From positions 7,011,001-7,075,000 of the forward strand of contig NZ_CP121650.1 of assembly GCF_029714405.1 (NCBI RefSeq): a stretch of DNA of 64,000 nt, read 5' to 3'. Below are positions 7,179 to 16,401 of this stretch, piece by piece (position 1 is the stretch's first letter; the number at the start of each line of letters is the position of its first letter). Below the pieces are notes generated by a model that was not told the DNA's origin, searched no databases, and worked only from the letters and a program-made list of their open reading frames with translations. The stretch comes from Bradyrhizobium sp. CB82 (GTDB lineage: Bacteria > Pseudomonadota > Alphaproteobacteria > Rhizobiales > Xanthobacteraceae). The position numbers were made by a program, and so were the translations under genes.

Positions 7179-9470
7179 TCAGGCCTCGATATTCTCCAGC
7201 CGCACCGGCAGCTTGCGGATGCGCTGGCCGGTCGCGTGATAGACCGCATTGCAGATTGCCGCATTGGTGCCGACATTGGCGAGCTCGCCGAGCCCCTTCA
7301 CGCCGGCTGGATTGATGTGATCATCCTGCTCGGACAACATGATCACCTCGACATGGGGCACATCCGCGTTCACCGGCACGAGATAGTCGGCGAGATTGTC
7401 GTTGACGTAGCGCGCGGTGCGCTCGTCGATCTCGGTGGCCTCCAGCAGCGCCGAGGACATGCCCCAGATCAGCCCGCCCATCAGCTGGCTGCGCGCCGTG
7501 CGCGGGTTCATGATGCGGCCGGCGGCAAAGGCGCCGACCAGTCGGGGCGTGCGGATTTCATGGGTGAAGCGGTTCACCCTCACCTCGACGAATTCCGCAC
7601 CGAACGCATAGGCGATGCCACCCTTCAGGCTGGGGCCACCGACCAGCCGGACATGACCGCTGTGCATGGCCTCGAAGGCATCTGACGGCGCGCCATCTGG
7701 CTTCCACTCGCCATATTCCTCGACCACGCTGATGCCGAGCGCATCGAAGGCCTTTTCGCGATCGAGCCCCTGGCGGCTGGCCGCGGCCTGCTTCGCCGGC
7801 GTCTGGCCCATGCCGACCGTCTCCTTGGCCTTGTCGGTGAGACTCTCGTTTGGCATCAGCGCGCGGAACAGCCGCTGGCGAACCTTGTCGCACACCATCA
7901 TCACGGCGGAGCAGGTGCTGGCGGTCGAATTCGAGCCGCCCGCCACCGGTGCCGGCGGCAGGTCGCTGTCGCCGATATAGACGGCAACCTTCTCCAGGGG
8001 CACGCCGAGCCGTTCCGCCGCGGTCTGCGCGATCACCGTGTAGGCGCCGGTGCCGATCTCGTGGCCGGCGATCTCGACGCGCGTGCGGCCATCGCGTTGC
8101 AGGCGCACCCGTGCCGCCGACGGCCCCATCTGGGTGGGATAGCAGGTCGCGGCGCAGCCATAGCCGACCAGCCAGTCGCCATCCGTCATCGATTTCGGCC
8201 AAGCGGAGCGCTGCGACCAGCCGAAGGCTTTCGCCGCCTCGTCGAAACAGGCCATCAGGGATCGCGAGGTGTAAGGCTTGCCCTCGATCGGCTCGTTCGT
8301 GGTGTCGTTGACGCGACGAAGCTCGACCGGATCCATCTCGAGCTTGACAGCGAGCTCATCCATCGCGCTCTCCAAGGCGAACAGATACGGCACCTCCGGC
8401 GGCGAGCGCATGAAGCCGGGCGTGTTGCGATCGGCCCGCGCGATCGAGACGAGGCTGTCGACATTCGGGCAGGCATAGAGTCGAGTCGTGGTCTTGGTAC
8501 CGCCGACGCAATAGGGATCTGCGCGCGAGGAGAGCTCCACGCCTTCATGACGGAGCGCAACGAGCTTGCCGTCCCGGCTCGCGCCGAGTTGGATCTGGTG
8601 CCGCGTCTCCGCGCGGTAGGTCGCAATCGTAAAGCCCTGGTCGCGCGTCGGCACGAGCTTGACGGGACGGTTCAGCCGGCGCGCGATGCTGGCGATGATC
8701 GCCGTGCGCGGCGTCATCGAGCCGCGCGAGCCGAAGCCGCCGCCGACGTAAGGATTGACCACGCGAACCTTGTCGGCATCGATGCCGAGCTGCTCGGCGA
8801 CGCCGTTCTTCAAGCCATAGACATACTGGCTCGGCTCGTAGATCAGGAGATTGTCGCCCATCCAGAGGCAGCTCGTCGAAAACAGTTCCATCGGATTGTG
8901 GTGCTGCGTCGGCGTGTCGTAGGATGCCGTGAGCTTGACCTCGGCCTCGTCGAAGGCCTTCGCGAAGTCGCCGACCTTGGGATCTTCCTTGAACTGGGCG
9001 GCCTGTCCCTTGGCCGCGGCAGCCGTCGTGCCTTGCGAGTCGAAGGTCGCGGCCGGCATCAGAGCGGTGTAGTTGACCTTGACGCGATTGGCCGCCTCGC
9101 GCGCGGCTTCGTAGCTCTCGGCAAGGACCACGGCGATGATCTGGCCATCATGGGCAATGTCGGCCGATTTCATCGGCTGGATCGTGGTGCCCGCATGGCC
9201 GCCGTTGGAGAACAACTTCGATTCCTTCAGCTTCGGCATATTCTGGTGTGTGAAAATCTCGATCACGCCGCGCACCCGCTTGGCATCGTCGAGCTCAAAA
9301 CTGTCGATGCGGCCCCTGGCGATCGCGCTGGTGACCAGAAAGGCATAAGCGGGGTTGGCGAGCGGCATGTCGGAGGCGTAGGCCGCCTTCCCCGTGACTT
9401 TCGCGAGCGCATCATAGCGCGGCACCGGCTGGCCCATATTGGCCTTCGGCTCGGGAGCGGCAGTGGTCAT
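7179..9470 (-). CDS. paoC: Molybdenum-binding subunit of periplasmic aldehyde oxidoreductase
   Basis: The 763-residue protein is the large subunit of the xanthine-dehydrogenase family. The N-terminal domain (about 15-135) begins VPRYDALAKVTGKAAYASD, the typical aldehyde-oxidase a/b-hammerhead start; molybdopterin-binding loops follow (GGGFGSRG, then AGHEIGTGAYT) and GVKGLGELANVG near 723-734 holds the catalytic Glu (residue 729) that acts as the base in this family. The length, the subunit order (2Fe-2S, FAD, Mo) and the Tat-type small subunit make it a PaoABC/YagTSR-type enzyme, which in E. coli oxidises aromatic aldehydes in the periplasm using molybdopterin cytosine dinucleotide. One base separates it from the FAD-subunit gene. 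No paoD-type maturation gene is present next to it. Confidence 0.9.
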   Translation of the reverse strand: MTTAAPEPKANMGQPVPRYDALAKVTGKAAYASDMPLANPAYAFLVTSAIARGRIDSFELDDAKRVRGVIEIFTHQNMPKLKESKLFSNGGHAGTTIQPMKSADIAHDGQIIAVVLAESYEAAREAANRVKVNYTALMPAATFDSQGTTAAAAKGQAAQFKEDPKVGDFAKAFDEAEVKLTASYDTPTQHHNPMELFSTSCLWMGDNLLIYEPSQYVYGLKNGVAEQLGIDADKVRVVNPYVGGGFGSRGSMTPRTAIIASIARRLNRPVKLVPTRDQGFTIATYRAETRHQIQLGASRDGKLVALRHEGVELSSRADPYCVGGTKTTTRLYACPNVDSLVSIARADRNTPGFMRSPPEVPYLFALESAMDELAVKLEMDPVELRRVNDTTNEPIEGKPYTSRSLMACFDEAAKAFGWSQRSAWPKSMTDGDWLVGYGCAATCYPTQMGPSAARVRLQRDGRTRVEIAGHEIGTGAYTVIAQTAAERLGVPLEKVAVYIGDSDLPPAPVAGGSNSTASTCSAVMMVCDKVRQRLFRALMPNESLTDKAKETVGMGQTPAKQAAASRQGLDREKAFDALGISVVEEYGEWKPDGAPSDAFEAMHSGHVRLVGGPSLKGGIAYAFGAEFVEVRVNRFTHEIRTPRLVGAFAAGRIMNPRTARSQLMGGLIWGMSSALLEATEIDERTARYVNDNLADYLVPVNADVPHVEVIMLSEQDDHINPAGVKGLGELANVGTNAAICNAVYHATGQRIRKLPVRLENIEA

Positions 9471-9471
9471 G

Positions 9472-10488
9472 TCAGATCTCCATCGTTACGGCCTGCTGGA
9501 GCGCGCGAGCCACCACGCGCCTGCCGAGCGCGATCTTGAAGGCGTTGTGCCGCCGGCCCTTCGCGTCCGCGAACGCTGCATCCGCGGCACGCTGGGCGAG
9601 GCCGTCATCGAACTGCTGGCCCTTCACCAGCGCCTCCGCCTCGCGGGCGCGCCACGGCACGGTGGCGACACCGCCGAGCGCGATGCGGGCGTCGCGGATC
9701 ACGCCGTCCTGCACGTCGAGCGCGATCGCCGCTGACGACAGCGCGAATTCGTAGGATTGCCGGTCACGCGCCTTCAGATACACCGAGCGCGGCCAGCGCC
9801 CGGAGATCGCGAAACCAGAGATCAGTTCGCCCGGTTGCAACGTCGTCTCGATCTCCGGCGAATCACCGGGCGGCTTGTGCAACTGCGCGAATGGCAGGCT
9901 ACGCGTGCCGGATTTCCCGGTGATCTCGACCATGGCGTCGAGCGCGATCAGAGCCTGCGCGAAATCGCCGGGATAAGTCGCGATACATTGATCGGAGGTG
10001 CCGAGCACCGCATGCATGCGGTTGAAACCGTCCATCGCCGCGCAGCCGGCGCCGGGATTGCGCTTGTTGCAATTCTCGTAGGAGATGTCGCGGAAATAGC
10101 TGCAGCGCGTTCGCTGCATGACGTTGCCGCCGAGCGTGGCCATGTTGCGCAATTGCGGGCTCGCGGCAAGCTTCAGTGAACTGGCGATGACCGGATAGCT
10201 GCGCTGGACCTCTGTGTTCCCGGCGACATCGGACATTTTTGCGAGCGCGCCAAGCCGCAGATTGTCACCTCCGAGATCGATCGCCGACCAGCTCCGGGCC
10301 AGGGGATTGATGTCGACGATGGTTGCGGGCCGCATCACGTCGAGCTTCATCAGGTCGATCAACGTCGTGCCGCCGGCGAGCGGCTGCGCGGTGGCCAGCG
10401 TCAGCGGGTTGTTGTCGGACGTGGACGAGGCGAGAGCCGAAACGGCGGCGCCGGCATCGGTAGCTCTCTGATAGGAGAACGATCGCAT
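9472..10488 (-). CDS. paoB: FAD-binding subunit of periplasmic aldehyde oxidoreductase
   Basis: The 338-residue product has the FAD_binding_5 fold at the N-terminus (LAGGTTLIDLMKLDV near 40-55, AASPQLRNMATLGGNVMQRTRC near 107-128) and the CO-dehydrogenase flavoprotein C-terminal domain. Four cysteines in the middle (RTRC, ENC, GAGC, DQC, about 128-167) match the insertion that holds an extra [4Fe-4S] cluster in E. coli PaoB, a feature that separates this group from ordinary xanthine dehydrogenases. The gene starts with ATG at 10488, four bases after the stop of paoA; its own stop is one base before paoC. It passes electrons from the Mo site through FeS and FAD to an acceptor that is not identified here. 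Confidence 0.9.
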   Translation of the reverse strand: MRSFSYQRATDAGAAVSALASSTSDNNPLTLATAQPLAGGTTLIDLMKLDVMRPATIVDINPLARSWSAIDLGGDNLRLGALAKMSDVAGNTEVQRSYPVIASSLKLAASPQLRNMATLGGNVMQRTRCSYFRDISYENCNKRNPGAGCAAMDGFNRMHAVLGTSDQCIATYPGDFAQALIALDAMVEITGKSGTRSLPFAQLHKPPGDSPEIETTLQPGELISGFAISGRWPRSVYLKARDRQSYEFALSSAAIALDVQDGVIRDARIALGGVATVPWRAREAEALVKGQQFDDGLAQRAADAAFADAKGRRHNAFKIALGRRVVARALQQAVTMEI

Positions 10489-10492
10489 GCGC

Positions 10493-11098
10493 CTAGCCTT
10501 TCATGATGTCGGGCGCGGCCTGCTTCACGGCCGCGACGATGTTGGGATAAGCGGCGCAGCGGCAGATGTTGCCGCTCATATATTCGCGGATGTCCTCGTC
10601 GCTGCCGGCGTGCCCCTCCTTCACGCAGGCGACCGCGGACATGATCTGCCCGGGCGTGCAGTAGCCGCACTGGAAGGCGTCGTTGTCGATGAAGGCCTGC
10701 TGCATCGGATGCAGCCCGTCGCCATTCGCGAGGCCCTCGATGGTGGTGATGTTCTCGGCTTGCGCCGCGACCGCCAGTGTCAGGCATGAGACCACGCGCC
10801 GCTCGCCGATCAGCACGGTGCAGGCACCGCACTGGCCGTGATCGCAGCCTTTCTTGCTGCCGGTGAGGCCGAGATGCTCACGCAGCGCATCGAGCACGGT
10901 GGTGCGCGCATCGATGCGAAGATGCTTGTCCTCGCCATTCACGCGCAACGTCACATCGACCGGCAGCGTCGGATCCTGCGCGGCCGCGGAGCTCGTTTCT
11001 TGCGTTGCCCCGCGCGCGGTCAGCGGAACGAGCGTGCTCGCGGCTGTGCCGGCCATGAAGGCGCGACGATCGAAACCGGAACCTGGATTGTCGGACAT
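10493..11098 (-). CDS. paoA: 2Fe-2S subunit of periplasmic aldehyde oxidoreductase, Tat-exported
   Basis: The 201-residue protein starts at ATG 11098 (GGAGG 5 bases before). Its N-terminus holds a twin-arginine motif (FDRRAFMAG near 9-17) followed by a hydrophobic stretch, so the whole folded enzyme is expected to be carried to the periplasm by Tat. Then comes a plant-type ferredoxin domain with GCDHGQCGACTVL and a later Cys, and the all-helical second 2Fe-2S domain with QCGYCTPGQIMS and GNICRCAAY. These are the two [2Fe-2S] clusters of xanthine-dehydrogenase family small subunits. It is the first gene of a tight three-gene operon (paoA, paoB, paoC). Confidence 0.9.
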   Translation of the reverse strand: MSDNPGSGFDRRAFMAGTAASTLVPLTARGATQETSSAAAQDPTLPVDVTLRVNGEDKHLRIDARTTVLDALREHLGLTGSKKGCDHGQCGACTVLIGERRVVSCLTLAVAAQAENITTIEGLANGDGLHPMQQAFIDNDAFQCGYCTPGQIMSAVACVKEGHAGSDEDIREYMSGNICRCAAYPNIVAAVKQAAPDIMKG

Positions 11099-11228
11099 AT
11101 CGGCCTCCGCCACTTCCAAGGAAGCAGCGCAAGCCAGCGCCGCTCATCGCCCCTTAACCGGGGGCGATGAGCTCCGTTCCTCCGTCAACTTTTCCTGAAC
11201 GCGCGAGGAACCTCGCCTGGCATCTCGC

Positions 11229-12815
11229 TCAATAGCCGAGTGCGCAGCCATCCTTGCGGGGATCGGAACCGCCGGTGAGCGTGCCCTTGTCCCAGTCGAT
11301 CCAGATCGCCTGCCCGCCGCCGAGCGGGCCGACGAGGTTGGTGGTCTTGTGGCCGAGCTTCTTCAGGCCGTCGACGATTGCAGCCGGCACGCTGTCTTCG
11401 AGTTGATAGACGCCCTCGTAGTGTAGGCCGCGCGGCATATCGATCGCCTCCTGCACGTCGCAGCCATAGTCGAGGATGTTGGTGAGCACGTGCGTCTGGC
11501 CGACCGGCTGATACTGCCCGCCCATCACGCCGAACGGCATGACGGCACGGCCCGCCTTGGTGAGGAGTGCGGGAATGATCGTATGCAGCGGTCGCTTGCC
11601 ACCCGCAATGCAGTTCGGATGACCCGGCTGGATACGGAAGCCGCCGGCGCGATTTTGCAGCAGCACGCCGGTCTTGTTCGACACGATCGCCGAGCCGAAG
11701 GAATGCGCGATCGAATTGATGAAGGAGCAAACGTTGCGATCCTTGTCGACCACGGCGATGTAGATGGTCGACGGATTCATCGGCGGCGCGACGTTCGGCA
11801 AGTCGAGCAGCCCATCCATGCGGATCTTTGCGATGTACTCGTCGGCGAATTCCTTGGCGAGGATTTTTGCGACGTCGATCTTCATATGGGCGGGATCGGC
11901 GACATGCATCTCGCGGATCATGTAGGCAATGCGCGCGGCTTCCGCCTCGAGATGGAAGCGCTCGACGCTGAGCGGCGCGAACTTCTTGAGGTCGAACCGG
12001 GACAGGATGTTCAGCATCACCAGCATGGTGATGCCGGGCCCGTTGGGCGGGCACTGCCAGATGTCGTAATCCTTGTAGGTCGTGCCGATCGGCGTGGTCA
12101 CCTCGGTCGTATGACCAGTGAAATCGTCGAGCGTGTGCAGGCCGCCGATGGAGCGCAGCGTCTCGACCATGTCCTCGGCGATCGGGCCCTTGTAGAAGGC
12201 ATCGCGACCGTCCCTGGCGATCGCGCGCAGCGTCTTGCCGAGCTCGGGCTGGCGGATGACGTCGCCAGCCAGGGCCGGCTTGCCGTGCGGCAGCAGATAG
12301 CGCTCGGTGTTGGTGCCCTTCTTCAGCTTCTCGAACTGGTTCTTCCAGTCGAAGGCGACCCGGGGGGCGACGACGTAGCCCTCCTCCGACGCCTTGATCG
12401 CCGGCTGCGCCAGACGGTCGAGGCCGAACTTGCCGTGATCGCGCAGCACGGTGGCAAAGGCGTCGACCGCACCGGGGATCGAGACCGCGTGCGCCGAGGT
12501 CAGCGGCACGGAGTTGATCTTGCGCTCGAGATACCACTCGACATTGGCGGCCTTCGGCGCCCGGCCCGAGCCGTTATAGGCAGTGATCTTGCCCTCGCCG
12601 CGCGGCTGGATCAGCGCAAAGCAGTCGCCACCGATGCCGGTCGACTGCGGCTCGATCACCCCGAGCAGCAGGCTGCCCGCGACCGCCGCGTCCGCCGCCG
12701 TGCCGCCCTCGCGCAGCACCTCGACCGCGGCCAGCGCGGCCAGCGGATGCGAGGTCGCCACCATCGCGTTTTGGGCGTGGACCGTGGACCTGCCGGGAAA
12801 ATGGAAGCTTCTCAT
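11229..12815 (-). CDS. ggt: Gamma-glutamyltransferase family protein
   Basis: The product is 528 residues from ATG 12815 (MRSFHFPGRSTVHAQN); a start at 12866 would add 17 residues that are not typical. GGTAADAAVAGSLLLGVIEP, STGIGGDCFALI, and the conserved cleavage-site region NPSTIYIAVVDKD mark a gamma-glutamyl transpeptidase/hydrolase. By alignment with known enzymes the Thr near residue 350 is the nucleophile that becomes the N-terminus of the small subunit after self-cleavage. No clear signal peptide is seen, so this branch is probably cytoplasmic (many rhizobial paralogues are). It could act on glutathione or other gamma-glutamyl compounds. An 18-base direct duplication (CTGTTCTGCTCTC) lies just upstream of the chosen start. 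Confidence 0.85.
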   Translation of the reverse strand: MRSFHFPGRSTVHAQNAMVATSHPLAALAAVEVLREGGTAADAAVAGSLLLGVIEPQSTGIGGDCFALIQPRGEGKITAYNGSGRAPKAANVEWYLERKINSVPLTSAHAVSIPGAVDAFATVLRDHGKFGLDRLAQPAIKASEEGYVVAPRVAFDWKNQFEKLKKGTNTERYLLPHGKPALAGDVIRQPELGKTLRAIARDGRDAFYKGPIAEDMVETLRSIGGLHTLDDFTGHTTEVTTPIGTTYKDYDIWQCPPNGPGITMLVMLNILSRFDLKKFAPLSVERFHLEAEAARIAYMIREMHVADPAHMKIDVAKILAKEFADEYIAKIRMDGLLDLPNVAPPMNPSTIYIAVVDKDRNVCSFINSIAHSFGSAIVSNKTGVLLQNRAGGFRIQPGHPNCIAGGKRPLHTIIPALLTKAGRAVMPFGVMGGQYQPVGQTHVLTNILDYGCDVQEAIDMPRGLHYEGVYQLEDSVPAAIVDGLKKLGHKTTNLVGPLGGGQAIWIDWDKGTLTGGSDPRKDGCALGY

Positions 12816-13020
12816 TGCCTGTTCTGCTCTCCTGGCCTGTTCTGCTCTCTTGCCGAAGGCGCGCATACCTCGCGCCCTCTCGAAAATCCGGGTCTACATG
12901 ACACATTCGGACCCCGCGGGGCAATGCTGGCATACCACCGAAATGGCTGCCATCCGCTGCGCGAATGGGCTCGCGAGTTGCGGGTTTTCCGGGCGGCTGC
13001 CGCCTGCTAAACGAGCCGCC

Positions 13021-13788
13021 ATGACTTCCAAGAACACGGCTTGCAAAGTCGCCGCCTTCTATCAGTTCGCGCCGCTCGCAGACTACCGCGAGCTGCGTGA
13101 GCCGCTGCGCGCGTTCTGCGCCGGCCTCTGCATCAAGGGCAGCGTGCTGCTGGCGCAGGAGGGCGTCAACGGCACGGTCGCGGGCTCCGCGGAGGCGATC
13201 GATGCCTTTGCCAATGAGCTCGCACATGGCGAGATGTTCGGTGGCCGGCTCGATAATCTCGAACTGAAATTCTCGACCAGCGAGGCAATGCCGTTCGGCC
13301 GTCTCAAGGTGCGGCTGAAAAAGGAGATCGTCACGCTCGGTGACGCCGCCGCTGACCCGACGCGTCAGGTCGGCACTTACGTCGATGCGGCACAGTGGAA
13401 TGCGCTGATCGCCGAGCCCGATACGCTGGTGCTCGATACCCGCAACGCCTTCGAGGTGGCAATGGGCACGTTCGAAGGCGCCCTCGATCCAGGCATCAGG
13501 AGTTTTGGCGAATTCAAGGACTTTGCCGCGCAGCAGCTCGATCCCGCAAAGCATCGCCGGATCGCGATGTTCTGCACTGGCGGCATCCGCTGCGAGAAGG
13601 CGAGCGCGCATCTGCTCGCGCGCGGCTTCGCCGAGGTCTATCACCTCAAGGGCGGCATTCTCAGGTATCTCGAGGATGTGCCGGAGGCGCAAAGCCGATG
13701 GCGCGGCGAGTGCTTCGTGTTCGACGAGCGCGTGGCGCTCGGCCATGGCTTGCGCGAGCGGCAGAAGGACGCCCCCGCCGATGAATGA
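13021..13788 (+). CDS. trhO: tRNA uridine(34) hydroxylase / rhodanese-like protein TrhO
   Basis: The 255-residue product has an N-terminal ferredoxin-like (UPF0176) part (FYQFAPLADY, KGSVLLAQEGVNGT) and a rhodanese domain (about 125-225), with the active-site loop FCTGGIRCEKAS and DTRNAFEV. This is the TrhO (YceA) family, which in Gram-negative bacteria makes 5-hydroxyuridine at the wobble position of tRNA in an oxygen-dependent way. The ATG at 13021 follows a stop-rich stretch, so upstream open frame is ignored. The stop overlaps the start of slyX by 8 bases, so the two genes are translated together. Confidence 0.9.
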   Translation: MTSKNTACKVAAFYQFAPLADYRELREPLRAFCAGLCIKGSVLLAQEGVNGTVAGSAEAIDAFANELAHGEMFGGRLDNLELKFSTSEAMPFGRLKVRLKKEIVTLGDAAADPTRQVGTYVDAAQWNALIAEPDTLVLDTRNAFEVAMGTFEGALDPGIRSFGEFKDFAAQQLDPAKHRRIAMFCTGGIRCEKASAHLLARGFAEVYHLKGGILRYLEDVPEAQSRWRGECFVFDERVALGHGLRERQKDAPADE

Positions 13789-13996
13789 GATCAGGACGCT
13801 CAGCGAACGCATCGACACGCTCGAAGCCAAGCTCGCCTACCAGGACGACACCATCGAGCAGCTCAACCAGACCATCACCGCGCAGTGGAAGCAGATCGAC
13901 GCGCTGACGCGGCAGATCGCAGCGCTGAACGAACGTCTCCAGGAGGCCGAAGCCAACGCCCCCGGCCCCGCCAACGAGCGCCCGCCGCATTACTGA
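13781..13996 (+). CDS. slyX: SlyX-family protein
   Basis: The 71-residue product (MNEIRTLSERIDTLEAKLAY...) is an acidic coiled coil with heptads of Leu/Ile and ends in PPHY, a C-terminus highly characteristic of SlyX. The role of SlyX is not established. Its ATG at 13781 lies inside the end of trhO (8-base overlap), and the convergent diguanylate cyclase gene ends only 12 bp after its stop. Confidence 0.9.
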   Translation: MNEIRTLSERIDTLEAKLAYQDDTIEQLNQTITAQWKQIDALTRQIAALNERLQEAEANAPGPANERPPHY

Positions 13997-14008
13997 CGCG
14001 CGGGCCTC

Positions 14009-15910
14009 TTACTGCCCCGAGGCCATCGGCAGCTGATTGAAGACCTCGACGGACATCACCAACCGGTCGCGCCCGTCCTGCTTGGCGCCATAGAGCGCGC
14101 GATCGGCGGCCTCGACGAGCGCTCCCGGCCCACCGGTTCGCTCCAGCCACGGGCGGCAGATCGCACCGCCGACCGAAGCGGTGACGCAGCCCGCGGAATC
14201 ATTGGAGGCACGTACGAGGCCCGCGGCGCGGATCGCCTGGCGGATCCGATCGCCGATCCGGGCGCAGCCGGCCGCATCGATGTTCGGCAGCAGCACGGCG
14301 AACTCTTCACCGCCATAGCGCGCGGCGAGGTCGCTGACGCGCTGGGCCTCTGCCGCGATGATCGTCGCCACCGTGCGCAGGCACGCATCGCCTGCGGGAT
14401 GGCCGTATTCGTCGTTATAGGCCTTGAAGTGATCGACATCGATCATCAACAGACCGAGGCTCGAGCGGTCGCGATAGGCCCTCGCCCATTCTTCGTCCAG
14501 CCGCTCGTCGAAGCGGCGGCGGTTGGCGAGCCCGGTGAGGCTGTCCTCCGTCGCCAGCGCTTCCAGGCGCTCCTCCAGCTCCTTCTGCTCCGTGACGTCG
14601 CGCGAGACCGTAATGGCGCCGTCTATGCTGCCGTCGCTTCTGCGCGTTGCCCGCATGGTCGATTCGACCCAGATTTCACCCTTCTCGCGATGCCTTTGCC
14701 GCTGGATCGTACGCACCTCGTCAAGTTCACCACGATTGAGCCTATTGATCGTCTCTTCCACGGCGGGCAGGTCGGCGGGATTGATTCCGGCAAGTGCGGA
14801 ATGGCCGACGAGCTGGTTGGGACGCCATCCAAGAACGCGCTTGGATGAAGGGGAGGCATACCTGACGATATGGTCGATCCCGATCCGGGTCACCATGTCG
14901 CCGGAGCCCTCGGCGATCAGGCGGAAATTTGCTTCACTGGCCGCGAGCGCCGCCGCCATGCGTTCGCCGCGCTGCAAATGCCGGACCAGCACCGCGCCGA
15001 TGATTGCGATCAGCATCACCAGCGCGAGAACGTACAGCATGCGCGAAACGGCCGCCGCCCGCCAGGGCGCCAGCAATTCCTGCCGATCAACGGTCGCGAC
15101 CAGGAGAAGCGGGAAGCGACCGCCGCGCTTGTAGAAGCTGACGCGCTCGACGCCATCCAGAAGCGACTTGAACTGATAGGCCCCGCTCGGCTGCAGCTTC
15201 GATTCGCGAAACAGCGGACCGTCGGCCACGCTGCGCCCCACGAACTTGTCGTTGCTGGGATCGCGCGCGATGATGGTGCCATCGCCGTGCACCAGCGTGA
15301 TGGAGCTGTTCCGACCGATCAGGAACTGCTGGTAGAAATGTGTCAGATAGTTCGCACCGATGGTCGCGAGCACGACGCCGCCAAAGCTGCCGTCGGGCTT
15401 GTTGAACCGGCGCGACAGCGTGACCACCCACTCGCCGTCGACCAGGCTCTTGATCGGGCGGCCAACATAGGCCTCCCGCTTCGGCGAGAACTGGTGATGC
15501 CTGAAGAACTCGTCGTCGCTGAGCGTGGTAGTGACGGCACCGGCGGATGTCAGCCAGTTGCCCTTGTCGTCGATGATGGCGAGGCTTTGAATGCGCTCGA
15601 TCGCCTTCTTGCGGGCTTCGAGGAGGTTGCGAAGCTTGGCGATGGTGGTGGGGTCCGTGCCGTCCATTTCCAGGCGAGTGACGACGCCGACGACACCGGA
15701 ATCGAGCAACTCGAGGCTGTCCTCCGCATGCTGGGTCAGCGATCGCGCGAGGTTCGCCATTTCGTTCTCGGCGCCGCGCAGCAATGCATCGCGCGAACTC
15801 CACTCGCGCCAACCGCTGATGCCGAGGATGGCTGTGCAGGTGAGCACGACGAATGCCGCCGCCCGCAACGGCAGGCGGCTCAAGCCGGCTCTTTGACTCA
15901 TGACATTCAT
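14009..15910 (-). CDS. Membrane diguanylate cyclase with periplasmic sensor and PAS domain
   Basis: The 633-residue protein has membrane helices near 17-37 and 283-307 with a periplasmic sensor between them (dCache/CHASE-type: LTQHAEDSLELLDSGV, then SIIDDKG-like AIIDDKGNW and FNKPDGSFGGVVLATI). A PAS domain (about 325-450, ending DGAITVSRDVTEQKE) leads into a GGDEF domain (about 455-620). The active site is intact: GGEEF at 533-537. An RxxD inhibitory site (RVSD at 524-527) lies exactly five residues before it, so product inhibition by c-di-GMP is expected. It should therefore make c-di-GMP in reply to an external signal, a second messenger that commonly controls exopolysaccharide. The upstream region carries the dyad at 15991-16010. 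Confidence 0.9.
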   Translation of the reverse strand: MNVMSQRAGLSRLPLRAAAFVVLTCTAILGISGWREWSSRDALLRGAENEMANLARSLTQHAEDSLELLDSGVVGVVTRLEMDGTDPTTIAKLRNLLEARKKAIERIQSLAIIDDKGNWLTSAGAVTTTLSDDEFFRHHQFSPKREAYVGRPIKSLVDGEWVVTLSRRFNKPDGSFGGVVLATIGANYLTHFYQQFLIGRNSSITLVHGDGTIIARDPSNDKFVGRSVADGPLFRESKLQPSGAYQFKSLLDGVERVSFYKRGGRFPLLLVATVDRQELLAPWRAAAVSRMLYVLALVMLIAIIGAVLVRHLQRGERMAAALAASEANFRLIAEGSGDMVTRIGIDHIVRYASPSSKRVLGWRPNQLVGHSALAGINPADLPAVEETINRLNRGELDEVRTIQRQRHREKGEIWVESTMRATRRSDGSIDGAITVSRDVTEQKELEERLEALATEDSLTGLANRRRFDERLDEEWARAYRDRSSLGLLMIDVDHFKAYNDEYGHPAGDACLRTVATIIAAEAQRVSDLAARYGGEEFAVLLPNIDAAGCARIGDRIRQAIRAAGLVRASNDSAGCVTASVGGAICRPWLERTGGPGALVEAADRALYGAKQDGRDRLVMSVEVFNQLPMASGQ

Positions 15911-15990
15911 GCGAACAGGATTCTCCGATGCCCGGAAAATCCGCTGCTTCTGTTATCGAAAGCTGAAAAGCGCGGCGCAATTCGCCTCAA

Positions 15991-16010
15991 ACTACGCCGT
16001 TTTACGTAGT
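15991..16010. promoter_or_regulatory. ACTACG...CGTAGT inverted repeat upstream of diguanylate cyclase
   Basis: ACTACG and CGTAGT flank an 8-base spacer about 81-100 bp upstream of the cyclase start. Related half-sites appear at 38791-38802 and 44559-44577. An operator is possible but no regulator is known. Confidence 0.35.
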
Positions 16011-16085
16011 CTTACGGTGCTCACGACCATCTGATCGCTAACGGCTGGTTAGCGTGGCGAGAGGGCAATCGGCCTGCAGGAGGCC

Positions 16086-16325
<240 letters not shown>

Positions 16326-16327
16326 TC

Positions 16328-16352
16328 AACTCGCCGCCTGCCGAGGGGTTCC
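16328..16352 (-). promoter_or_regulatory. EcfG-like promoter, imperfect
   Basis: On the minus strand GGAAC (16352-16348) is followed after 16 bases by AGTT (16331-16328), one mismatch from the GGAAC-N16-CGTT consensus. It precedes the small protein at 16086-16307; the predicted leader would be very short (about 14 nt). Confidence 0.3.
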
Positions 16353-16401
16353 GCTGTTCCGCTTGGCCCGGCGGGAGCGGCGGTGTATCAGGAACCGCAA
16401 C

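Noticed and set aside
8061..9539. 492-codon plus-strand frame
   Set aside because: Antisense of paoC; Arg/Ala/His/Asp-rich product typical of shadow frames in high-GC genes.
11490..13010. 506-codon plus-strand frame
   Set aside because: Antisense of the gamma-glutamyltransferase gene, which has all its family motifs.
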